10,084 nucleotides of DNA from Moraxellaceae bacterium (lineage in GTDB: Bacteria > Pseudomonadota > Gammaproteobacteria > Pseudomonadales > Ketobacteraceae), in contig NVVG01000049.1 in assembly GCA_002402125.1 (NCBI GenBank), positions 1-10,084 on the forward strand, given 5' to 3'. The first letter of the stretch is position 1. Every line of letters begins with the position of its first letter. The position numbers and the translations under genes are program-made. Positions 1-5,851 of the stretch are shown in pieces. The notes beneath the pieces were generated by a model. It had not been told where the DNA came from. It did no database searches and saw nothing but the letters and a program-made list of their open reading frames with translations.

Positions 1-273
1 ATCAAACAACAATGCTTGAGCGGAACCTTCTGTTAATAGATGGCTATCTCGATAATTCTGCCAGGTTGCAAAAGACTGACTGTCTAACAAAAAACCTAAC
101 TTAGCATAGATGTTGATAATCTTTCGCCAGTGATTGCCTGTCTCCCGCCCTATTCTAGCCAGCTCACCGTCAACCGTGGGTATTATGGTCTCTCTATCCT
201 GGTATTCATCGAGTGGAGGTCGATTGGCTATATACACCGCTAGCTGACAATGTCGATCGCCAATACCGATCAT
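1..273 (-). CDS. Conserved-looking hypothetical protein, 5' part (runs off left edge)
   Basis: An open frame of 91 codons without a stop begins at an ATG at 273-271 and continues beyond the left edge, so only the N-terminal part is visible. The product starts MIGIGDRHCQLAVYIANRPP and continues with a Trp/Tyr-rich segment containing GNHWRKIINIYAKLGF and TWQNYRDSHLL. There is no signal peptide or membrane segment, so it is probably cytosolic. The start codon shares one base with the TAA of the upstream acidic-repeat gene (TAATG), the classic arrangement for translational coupling, which supports both the start and co-expression. From memory it resembles small proteobacterial proteins classed as DUF6942, but I could not check this and claim no function. 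Composition does not differ obviously from its neighbours. Confidence 0.72.
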   Translation of the reverse strand, partial: MIGIGDRHCQLAVYIANRPPLDEYQDRETIIPTVDGELARIGRETGNHWRKIINIYAKLGFLLDSQSFATWQNYRDSHLLTEGSAQALLFD

Positions 274-728
274 TATGGTTCTAGCATGCTCGGTATCAAG
301 CCGGTATCAATCGCTTTTTGAAAGGCGACTTCTAGGTCATCTTGTTTATTGCCGTATTGGGCGATAGTTCCATAGGGTCGATATTTGGATAGGTTAAAAC
401 CTTCTTCTCGATCGTTGTACCACAGCACGGTGTTTTCAAATACCGCCACCACCCAAAAACCGATTTCATCCTCATCGATGTCAAGGGTATCCTCTTCCCT
501 AATTTCATCCTCATCGATGTCAAAGGTATCCTCTACACTGATTTCATCCTCATCGATGTCAACGTTATCCTCTACTACATCGAGCTCATTCAGGTCACAG
601 TCGATGGGCCATTTCTCGGGGGATATTTTAACTTTTTCCCAAATTTGCTTTTGCGCAGCCGTCATCGCTCCCCAAGCGGCACCCACTAACTCTAATATTT
701 CTTCTTCGTACATGGCTTCCCAGGTCAT
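273..728 (-). CDS. Acidic-repeat hypothetical protein, 151 residues
   Basis: This small, strongly acidic protein belongs to no family I can name with certainty. Residues 1-40 look helical (AAWGAMTAAQKQIWEKVKIS, then PEKW). Residues 52-90 are three tandem 13-residue repeats sharing the core DIDEDEI. Residues 91-151 form a compact aromatic-rich segment (FWVVAVFENTVLWYNDREEG, then FNLSKYRPYGTI). No signal peptide or transmembrane helix is visible. The two ordered parts read like one globular domain, with the acidic repeats expanded in a loop between PEKW and GFW. The ATG at 728 directly follows the TAG of a micro-ORF, and the stop overlaps the next ATG (TAATG). The Shine-Dalgarno signal is weak (AAAGG about 11 bases upstream), which fits coupled translation. 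The repeats could bind divalent cations or mimic nucleic acid, but that is conjecture. Confidence 0.8.
   Translation of the reverse strand: MTWEAMYEEEILELVGAAWGAMTAAQKQIWEKVKISPEKWPIDCDLNELDVVEDNVDIDEDEISVEDTFDIDEDEIREEDTLDIDEDEIGFWVVAVFENTVLWYNDREEGFNLSKYRPYGTIAQYGNKQDDLEVAFQKAIDTGLIPSMLEP
463..579 (-). repeat. Three tandem 39-bp repeats inside the acidic-protein gene
   Basis: There are three adjacent 39-bp copies at 463-501, 502-540 and 541-579. The first 22 bases of each copy (plus-strand reading) are identical, and differences are confined to the remainder. A unit of 39 bp equals 13 codons, so copy-number change keeps the reading frame. On the coding strand each copy encodes DIDEDEI plus a variable tail. 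The near identity at DNA level, including synonymous positions, suggests recent expansion by slippage or unequal recombination. Confidence 0.93.
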
Positions 729-779
729 CTATATCACTACCTTTAACTTTTCACCAAACATTAACTTTTCACTAACCAT
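729..779 (-). CDS. Possible 16-residue coupling micro-ORF
   Basis: An ATG at 779-777 overlaps the helicase stop codon (TAATG). The frame then reads MVSEKLMFGEKLKVVI and ends with TAG at 731-729, immediately followed by the ATG of the acidic-repeat gene. It thus fills the intergenic gap exactly. A GGA lies 6 bases before its ATG. It lies entirely inside an 18-bp (six-codon) repeat array, so its sequence is repetitive. The peptide itself may have no function. Its possible role is to carry ribosomes from the helicase stop to the next start. It may equally be a by-product of the repeats. Confidence 0.2.
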   Translation of the reverse strand: MVSEKLMFGEKLKVVI

Positions 780-806
780 TAACTTTCCAACAACCATTCA
801 CTTTCC
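735..806 (-). repeat. Four contiguous imperfect 18-bp repeats across a gene junction
   Basis: The units at 789-806, 771-788, 753-770 and 735-752 are direct repeats. Their consensus on the minus strand is close to GRAAAGTTAATGGTTRGT. The first unit and the start of the second lie in the last codons of the helicase gene. The helicase TAA falls inside the second unit, and the fourth ends 6 bases before the ATG of the acidic-repeat gene. Each full unit resembles a miniature initiation site, with a GGAAA-like purine run and then TTAATG. The 18-bp length preserves reading frame. This could be simple slippage or a translation-tuning element. Confidence 0.85.
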
Positions 807-2824
807 TTTTTGGGCAAGATGATTTCATCTAGGGCCCGCGACATGCCGGTATAGATAACGTTTAACATGCGGGTGCGTTGTTCCTTTTTCTGCAGGATAT
901 GCTCATCAAACACATCCGGCGCTAACATCACGCGGGACATTTCTTTGGATTTAGATTCTGAGACTAATCCGACGTAGTAACAATCTGAGTAACAATCGGG
1001 CGTATAGACCCTGGTCTGGCGGGACAACAACTGGGTAAATTGCGCGGAGGTGAAACCTTTGCGGAAAAACGCGGCGGTATCCGCCAACCCGTTGTTGGCG
1101 CCGGTATTTTCTACCAGTTCGGCCCAGCTGTCATATCCCATAAGTTGTGAGTGACTCCGTTGGGTTTGGTAACCGTGTAGATAACTTAAGGATTGCGGGA
1201 TCAATGATTGCAGTGTGCGCAAGGTTGCGGGCATCACAACAAAGGGACGATTGGCTTGAGCCAGTTGCACGATGGCAATAAACGCGTACCAGTAATCTCG
1301 GGATAACATGGCGCAGGGTGAGTCAGGCGGGGTGAATTCTGTATAGGCGGTTATGGTGGTATTTCTAGCGCTGACACCGTGGAACTCACCGGGTAGCTCT
1401 ATGGCGACATGTTTTGATAACACCTCATTAAATACTGAGTCGACATTGCTACCGGCACGCATGGATTGAAATAAGTGCCGATCTCGCACTACCGGACCCT
1501 CTAATGGCGGCGTTAACGTACCGTTTTGCCCCGGGCGGCAAATGGCTTTGCTATCGGTAATCTGAAATCGATCACCGAGTGCGATGATCGCCTGGGGGCT
1601 ACGTTTGATAATCGCGGCCATTGAACCTGTCAGATCATGGGATTCGTCCACGATGACATAATTAAAGTTAGCGGGGATCGCCAGTTGGTTTTCTTCTACT
1701 AGCTTAATTTGATGAATACCCAAGATCGGAATGTTTGAACCAGGATCAGGGTTTTTGATGGCTTTCCAATAGGTCTTGGCCAGTTCCACATATAACGTGG
1801 GTGATAGGTTATCGACCTGCCAGGGACAGTGTTGGGGTCCAATATCAATATCGGCCGACGCACAGTAATTAGTAACGGTACGGTCGATAATTTTTGCAAC
1901 AGTTTCTGCGGTATAACCATTCATCGGTACGGCGTTAATTATGCCGGCTATTTGGTGGTAACTGAGTGGGCGCAATTTGGTGTGGTCTGGTCTTAGCTCT
2001 AACCGACGCCCCCAGTAGGATTTGCCGCTCCATTTATAATACAGAATATAGTGGGCTAAATAGTCAAAGGTCCAGGATTTGATCGACTTACCTAACTTGG
2101 GGGCAATCGCTTTAATCTGGTCCATGTTTTTGGTGAGGTATAAGGTGGAGTATTCATTAAACAGGTGTGATATGCGCGCCACCAGCGTGGTTTTTCCGCA
2201 GCCTGCAACGCCTTGCAGGGATAAGGACTCTTCGGGATTGCGGGCTAACTCATGTATCAGGATATCTTGTTCGTCGTGCTGTTTTATGCCGACGATGTTA
2301 AAGTTGTAAGTGGTGTTCTTGGTGCGGTACAAGGGTTCTTGGTCTTCATATTCTCTGTGCTGTTGTGCGGCACTGTCGAATACCCCCTGCTCACTGAGCT
2401 GGGCATTGTCACTCACGTCGTCTGCGTTCATTAATTGAATCGGCAACGATGGTAATAAGGCGACGATCTGCGCCCAATCCGCCTGACGTACACGAGAGAT
2501 CACCGCTCGTTTTGCGCTATCGCCCTGCTCTGCAATATCATCCGCAACAACGCCCAACGCTCGCTCTAACTTATTGAGCTGGATCTGTTGCTTATGTTTG
2601 GTTTTATCAATGCTAGTTTCAACAATACTGGATTGAACCGTGCCGGCTTTCGCCATACTTTTACTAACGCTATCTAAAACACATAACCCCGCCAACTCGA
2701 GTCCTGAGCAGCGCTGCAAAATCGGCACACAAGACTGGCCAGATTGTTGTGCATGCACCAGGTGAGATAACGTGGTGTCGTTGACCGGGAAGTTTATCGC
2801 TGCAGTAGCAAGATCAGCTTGCAT
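779..2824 (-). CDS. SF1 UvrD/FBH1-like DNA helicase family ATPase
   Basis: This is a predicted cytosolic ATP-dependent DNA translocase or helicase of 681 residues. The helicase motifs appear in the order expected for superfamily 1: a Q-motif-like DEQDILI (184-190), Walker A GVAGCGKT (205-212), motif II VIVDESHD (390-397), motif III GDRFQ (417-421), a motif IV-like LFQSMRAG (451-458), a degenerate motif V around KSKEMSRVML (625-634), and motif VI IYTGMSRALDEI (657-668). The WTFDYLA segment (251-257) and motif IV recall FBH1/UvrD-like proteins. Residues 1-165 match nothing I recognise and include a probable helical, charged stretch (70-105). The start lacks a clear Shine-Dalgarno site, but an in-frame TGA lies nine codons upstream. 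The gene follows cysE by 27 bp and is probably cotranscribed. Helicase-family assignment is firm; a DNA substrate and activity are inferred. Confidence 0.88.
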   Translation of the reverse strand: MQADLATAAINFPVNDTTLSHLVHAQQSGQSCVPILQRCSGLELAGLCVLDSVSKSMAKAGTVQSSIVETSIDKTKHKQQIQLNKLERALGVVADDIAEQGDSAKRAVISRVRQADWAQIVALLPSLPIQLMNADDVSDNAQLSEQGVFDSAAQQHREYEDQEPLYRTKNTTYNFNIVGIKQHDEQDILIHELARNPEESLSLQGVAGCGKTTLVARISHLFNEYSTLYLTKNMDQIKAIAPKLGKSIKSWTFDYLAHYILYYKWSGKSYWGRRLELRPDHTKLRPLSYHQIAGIINAVPMNGYTAETVAKIIDRTVTNYCASADIDIGPQHCPWQVDNLSPTLYVELAKTYWKAIKNPDPGSNIPILGIHQIKLVEENQLAIPANFNYVIVDESHDLTGSMAAIIKRSPQAIIALGDRFQITDSKAICRPGQNGTLTPPLEGPVVRDRHLFQSMRAGSNVDSVFNEVLSKHVAIELPGEFHGVSARNTTITAYTEFTPPDSPCAMLSRDYWYAFIAIVQLAQANRPFVVMPATLRTLQSLIPQSLSYLHGYQTQRSHSQLMGYDSWAELVENTGANNGLADTAAFFRKGFTSAQFTQLLSRQTRVYTPDCYSDCYYVGLVSESKSKEMSRVMLAPDVFDEHILQKKEQRTRMLNVIYTGMSRALDEIILPKKESEWLLES

Positions 2825-2851
2825 GGCTAATTGAATGCCACGGTTAAATCA

Positions 2852-3637
2852 TCAATCATCGATATTTTGATCCATGTTTAGCGATGGAGCACTGCAATCG
2901 GGTCGCCCCACGACCTTGGCGGGAACACCCACGACCGTTGTATGCGGTGGCACGTCAGAAAGTACCACACTGCCAGCGGCAATCTTGGCGCCTTCACCGA
3001 CTTCAACATTGCCCAACACTTTGGCACCGGTTGCTACCAAGACACCACGACGAATTTTAGGGTGACGATCGCCAATTTCTTTACCGGTTCCGCCTAAGGT
3101 AACTTGCTGCATGATGGACACATCATCTTCGATGACGGCGGTTTCACCCACCACGATACCTGTGCCGTGATCAAGTAGGATGCCAGCACCGATCTTAGCG
3201 GCAGGATGAATGTCGACGCCAAATACCACCGAAATTTGGTTTTGAAAGAAAAACGCTAACGAGTGCCGACCTTGGTTCCACAACCAATGGGATACACGAT
3301 ATGCCTCTAATGCGTGCAGACCTTTGAAATATAATAAGGGCACGGAGAATTTTGAGCATACGGGATCTCGCTCAACCACGGCACGGATATCCTGGCATAC
3401 AGCTTTAATGATACTGGCATCGTCAAGGAACGCTTGTTCGATAATCTCCCGCACCGCGATGGCGGGCAATGTGGGCGAATCAAGTTTATTCGCCAGGTGG
3501 AAGCTTAACGCCGCCTCTAAACTGTCATGATTAAGAATGGTGGCGTGAAAAAAGCTCGCGAGTATGGCCTCATTACTGGCTTCCGCAACTACTTCATTAC
3601 GAATTGCTTCCCAAAGCGCTTGGTTATCCATCGTCAT
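2852..3637 (-). CDS. cysE: Serine O-acetyltransferase (CysE)
   Basis: It catalyses L-serine plus acetyl-CoA to O-acetylserine, the first step of cysteine synthesis in the cytosol. The 261-residue product has the helical N-terminal domain (NPEP-type SAT start, residues 5-110) and then a left-handed beta-helix of hexapeptide repeats (about 140-230). Catalytic residues known from the E. coli enzyme align here as Asp142 (VDIHP) and His157 (LDHGTG). The GGTGKEIGDRHPK loop and PPHTTVVGVPAKVVGRP are also conserved. The E. coli protein is 273 residues. This one stops six residues after the first residues of the shared MDQ and lacks the C-terminal Ile that docks into CysK. The ATG at 3637 has AGGA only 3 bases away, while the in-frame ATG at 3631 has it at 9 bases, so the true start may be two codons later. 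It probably heads the run to its left. Confidence 0.96.
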   Translation of the reverse strand: MTMDNQALWEAIRNEVVAEASNEAILASFFHATILNHDSLEAALSFHLANKLDSPTLPAIAVREIIEQAFLDDASIIKAVCQDIRAVVERDPVCSKFSVPLLYFKGLHALEAYRVSHWLWNQGRHSLAFFFQNQISVVFGVDIHPAAKIGAGILLDHGTGIVVGETAVIEDDVSIMQQVTLGGTGKEIGDRHPKIRRGVLVATGAKVLGNVEVGEGAKIAAGSVVLSDVPPHTTVVGVPAKVVGRPDCSAPSLNMDQNIDD

Positions 3638-3666
3638 TTGTCCTTTGCTTGTTTCTTTTATTCTGT

Positions 3667-3696
3667 TCTATATGCGGTGTTTATCAGAAAATTCAA
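3667..3696 (-). promoter_or_regulatory. Candidate sigma-70 promoter for cysE
   Basis: On the minus strand TTGAAT (3696-3691) and TATAGA (3672-3667) are separated by 18 bp, each matching four or five of six consensus bases. Transcription would begin near 3660, giving a leader of about 22 bases before the cysE ATG. The 101-bp gap after the metallopeptidase gene makes a separate promoter here reasonable. A second -10-like TATACT lies further upstream but has no matching -35 box. Confidence 0.35.
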
Positions 3697-3738
3697 TAGT
3701 GTTTGCAGTATACCTAAGCCATGGGCGATTAGGGACGA

Positions 3739-4467
3739 CTAATATTGCCAACTCAGTTGCTGTAACTGTTTATCGTATTGTTTCCAGTTGGGGTATACCT
3801 GGTCCATAAATCGATAAAAACGCTTGTTGTGAGAAAATTCCAATAAATGACACAGTTCATGTACTACCACGGCGTCCACACAGGGTAACGGATACTTGGC
3901 TAGGGTGGTGCTGAAGGTGATCTTGCCTCTAGAACTGCAACTCCCCCAGCGACGCTTCATCTTTCTTATGACCACATGAGAGTCAGGTAAGTGATAGGCC
4001 TGCATTTGTTCTCGCCAATAGGCATGGCGCTCAGTAAACAGCGCTAAGGCCTCGTGCCGATACCATTGCTCCAATTTACGTTCCACCTTCTCTGGCGCAG
4101 CCTGCTGGATACCTTTTAGCGCAATGGTAGCTTGCGCCATATCTAACTCTAGTCCCAGCGGTATTGGTAGCTGGGTGGTTAGGGTTGTTTTTGTTGTTTT
4201 TATTGCAGCAGGAGCGATATCAACCAGCCGGTGACTCTCACCTAAAAAGTAATGATCTGCCCCCTCGCTGAATACGGGTTGATGTGGCGTGGGTCGCTGG
4301 GAGAATTCGTTCTGCTTGGCGACAACCCACGCCTGCTTTTGGTGCACGAAGGACTCAACCTCTCTTTTAGAAACTCGGTTAGGGGCGCGCACCTCTACCG
4401 ACAGATCTGGCCTAACAATAATAGTAATAGTTTTTCGCTTACAAAAAACCAACGAATACTCAACCAC
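3739..4467 (-). CDS. YgjP/DUF45-type (M48-like) zinc metallopeptidase
   Basis: A predicted cytosolic zinc metalloprotease of the YgjP/WLM (SprT-like) type, 242 residues. The N-terminal half (1-125) has the expected beta-rich start (RKTITIIVRPDLSVEVRAPN). The C-terminal half carries the family signature RRWGSCSSRGKI (172-183), the zinc motif HELCH (203-207) with catalytic Glu204, and a probable third ligand His213 in FSHNKRFY. There is no signal peptide or membrane helix. The start is GTG at 4467, supported by a strong GGAAGG at 4478-4473 with 5-base spacing. No ATG near that point fits as well. Substrates of this family are poorly known. It is divergent from the outer-membrane gene, and cysE begins 101 bp downstream on the same strand. 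Confidence 0.9.
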   Translation of the reverse strand: MVEYSLVFCKRKTITIIVRPDLSVEVRAPNRVSKREVESFVHQKQAWVVAKQNEFSQRPTPHQPVFSEGADHYFLGESHRLVDIAPAAIKTTKTTLTTQLPIPLGLELDMAQATIALKGIQQAAPEKVERKLEQWYRHEALALFTERHAYWREQMQAYHLPDSHVVIRKMKRRWGSCSSRGKITFSTTLAKYPLPCVDAVVVHELCHLLEFSHNKRFYRFMDQVYPNWKQYDKQLQQLSWQY

Positions 4468-4493
4468 CTTTACCTTCCAAGCTTTTTATTGGT

Positions 4494-4534
4494 CATATAT
4501 TGAACAATTCTAGCCATTATCGTACATATATTGA
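4494..4534. repeat. 10-bp direct repeat, 31 bp apart, upstream of the metallopeptidase gene
   Basis: The sequence CATATATTGA occurs at 4494-4503 and again at 4525-4534. The start-to-start distance is 31 bp, close to three helical turns, so both copies face the same side of the DNA. They lie between the metallopeptidase start and its possible -10 box. They could be paired protein-binding sites in the 5' leader, or chance in AT-rich DNA. Confidence 0.4.
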
Positions 4535-4537
4535 TCG

Positions 4538-4543
4538 ATTATA
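4538..4543 (-). promoter_or_regulatory. Possible -10 box for the metallopeptidase gene
   Basis: A perfect TATAAT lies on the minus strand about 70 bp upstream of the GTG start. The best -35 candidate, CTGACA at 4568-4563 within the adjacent dyad, is 19 bp away, longer than the optimum. If used, the dyad at 4551-4568 would cover the -35 and spacer and could act as an operator. The call rests mainly on the exact -10 match. Confidence 0.3.
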
Positions 4544-4545
4544 GG

Positions 4546-4568
4546 AAAAACTGACAATTATTTGTCAG
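4546..4568 (-). terminator. Terminator-like hairpin with T-run (alternatively an operator dyad)
   Basis: On the minus strand CTGACAA and TTGTCAG form a perfect 7-bp stem around the loop ATAA (4551-4568), followed directly by TTTTT (4550-4546). This is the layout of a weak intrinsic terminator. The stop codon of the possible 24-residue ORF lies in the loop region, as often happens for short transcripts. The stem has only three G/C pairs, so termination would be inefficient. The same dyad could be a repressor site for the TATAAT just beside it. Confidence 0.35.
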
Positions 4569-4632
4569 ATATTGCCTCACTAGCAGAATCACCCGTAACC
4601 ACATGACTTAACTGCTGTTTTACACCTTCCAT
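4558..4632 (-). CDS. Possible 24-residue small protein or leader peptide
   Basis: An ATG at 4632 is preceded by AAGG with 7-base spacing and by an in-frame TAA four codons upstream. The frame reads MEGVKQQLSHVVTG then DSASEAISDK and stops at TAA (4560-4558), inside a hairpin followed by five Ts. The peptide has no membrane segment and is not low complexity. It could be a small gene, a leader peptide for the metallopeptidase transcript, or the remnant of a lost gene. There is no clear upstream promoter on this strand, and an ORF of this size arises easily by chance. Confidence 0.22.
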   Translation of the reverse strand: MEGVKQQLSHVVTGDSASEAISDK

Positions 4633-4643
4633 ATCATCGCCTT

Positions 4644-4705
4644 ATATCAGGCAGAAAACCTATAAAAAACAGGTATTTACCTGATATTTGTTTTACCTCT
4701 ATAAC
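4644..4705 (+). promoter_or_regulatory. Candidate promoter and operator for the outer-membrane gene
   Basis: TTTACC (4676-4681) and TATAAC (4700-4705) with an 18-bp spacer form a plausible sigma-70 promoter. Its start would be near 4712, giving a 50-base AT-rich leader. A dyad, CAGGTA-TT-TACCTG (4670-4683), covers the -35 box, and an outer inverted pair ATATCAGG (4644-4651) and CCTGATAT (4680-4687) encloses the region. ACCT half-sites recur at 4658, 4679 and 4695. The arrangement is what one expects of a repressor or activator site, but the regulator is unknown. Confidence 0.42.
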
Positions 4706-4762
4706 TTAATACAGATCATTAATCATACAAAGTAATAAGAATAAATTTGGGAAGCAGTAACC

Positions 4763-5851
4763 ATGTTAGTTTTTGGCCATTTCCTACATCATTGTATTTT
4801 CTTTCTACGCAGAGTGGCCTCTTCTCATATTGCTATGTCTTTGGTCGCTGTGCTTTTCATCAGTATTTCCCTGACGTCAGGTGCTCAGGCTGAAACCTGG
4901 TTTTATACTGACCGCCCCAACGACGAGGAAGCAGCAACGTCCTCAATCGACGACAACGAAACCAACAATAACATGGCTTACGCCGACATTACTTTTTCTG
5001 CCGGGTTAGCCCAACGTGAGGCTAAATTGCGTTGGAATATCGCCAGCAACAAGGCCGGTGATAAAACCCCCAACATTCTATCTGAATTAACCTTTACCGA
5101 TCTACTCTTTACTGAGACTCATGGCAGGATAAACGCCAAGATCAACAAAGGTTTCTTGCGTGACTTTAGTATTGAGGCTTCATTCAAAATTGGCACCACC
5201 AATCAAGGCAACGTCATTGATTCTGACTATAATGGGGATAATCGAACACAGGAGTATAGCCGCAGCCACTCCAACCCAGAGGGCTCTACCTCGTTGGATG
5301 GAAAACTACTGCTGGGTTACCCGATTCAATTAAACGATCGTGTTTCTATGACCCCGTTGATCGGCTACAACTACAGTCGACAAAAAATTAAAATGCAGGA
5401 AGGCTTTCAAGTATTGGATACACGCGTTTCTTCCTTTACCCCCCATGCATTCACCTCAGTACTCGATAGCTCTTATGAAACTCAATGGAACAGCGCAGTT
5501 TTGGCCCTCGATACCGTCTACCAAGGCAAGATGCATCAATTTGGGCTGCGCCTAGAGTTCTTCTATATCGATTATTATGCTGAAGCCAACTGGAACCTGC
5601 GCACCGATTTTGCTCACCCAAAAAGCTTTGCTCACTGGGCCCTAGGTGTTGGCGGCAATATCGAGTTTAATTATCAGCTCAACATTACCCCTCGATTCGC
5701 TCTATGGGCATCATACCGCTACGAAAACTGGCAAACATTCGAAGGTGATGATGTTGTCTACTTTGCCAACGGTGACACTGCGGGAACACAGCTTAACGAA
5801 GTGGTTTGGGAATCTAGCAGTGCCGCGGCAGGTTTAGCGTTCAGCTTCTAA
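4763..5851 (+). CDS. Outer-membrane beta-barrel protein, omptin-like / Pom-like
   Basis: A predicted outer-membrane barrel of 362 residues. Residues 1-43 form a long signal peptide: an N-region with Arg-Arg at 16-17, a hydrophobic core at 25-40, and a probable signal peptidase I site after AQA (43). The mature part alternates polar and aromatic/hydrophobic residues in many short strands and ends with AAGLAFSF, whose terminal Phe is typical of a BAM recognition signal. Segments such as TPNILSELTFTDL and DSDYNGDNRTQEYSRS recall, from memory, the omptin-fold family annotated as Protochlamydia outer membrane protein. I do not see the catalytic Asp-Asp/Asp-His arrangement of omptins, so protease activity is not claimed. 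The ATG at 4763 has GGAAG 8 bases upstream. A shorter start at Met25 would also leave a good signal peptide. Its 3' end overlaps the exporter gene by 18 bp. Confidence 0.82.
   Translation: MLVFGHFLHHCIFFLRRVASSHIAMSLVAVLFISISLTSGAQAETWFYTDRPNDEEAATSSIDDNETNNNMAYADITFSAGLAQREAKLRWNIASNKAGDKTPNILSELTFTDLLFTETHGRINAKINKGFLRDFSIEASFKIGTTNQGNVIDSDYNGDNRTQEYSRSHSNPEGSTSLDGKLLLGYPIQLNDRVSMTPLIGYNYSRQKIKMQEGFQVLDTRVSSFTPHAFTSVLDSSYETQWNSAVLALDTVYQGKMHQFGLRLEFFYIDYYAEANWNLRTDFAHPKSFAHWALGVGGNIEFNYQLNITPRFALWASYRYENWQTFEGDDVVYFANGDTAGTQLNEVVWESSSAAAGLAFSF

Noticed and set aside
291..310. CGGTATCAA direct repeat (11-bp period) near the end of the acidic-protein gene
   Set aside because: Only two 9-bp copies within coding sequence; no clear meaning beyond coincidence.
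385..822. Plus-strand frame of 145 codons rich in Ser and Met
   Set aside because: It is the antisense of the acidic 39-bp repeats; the Ser-Ser-Ser-Met pattern is just the complement of the DIDEDEI codons, and it has no ribosome site.
2252..2434. Plus-strand frame containing FYADD, like the reverse transcriptase active site
   Set aside because: Only 60 codons, antisense to the helicase, and no other reverse transcriptase motifs are present; a chance match.
3713..3733. Hairpin CCTAA...TTAGG between the metallopeptidase and cysE genes as a terminator
   Set aside because: The stem is interrupted by a bulge and no T-run follows on either strand.
4670..4683. The CAGGTA/TACCTG dyad followed by six Ts on the minus strand as an intrinsic terminator
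   Set aside because: No minus-strand gene lies upstream to terminate, and the dyad sits on the -35 box of the plus-strand promoter, so an operator is the better reading.
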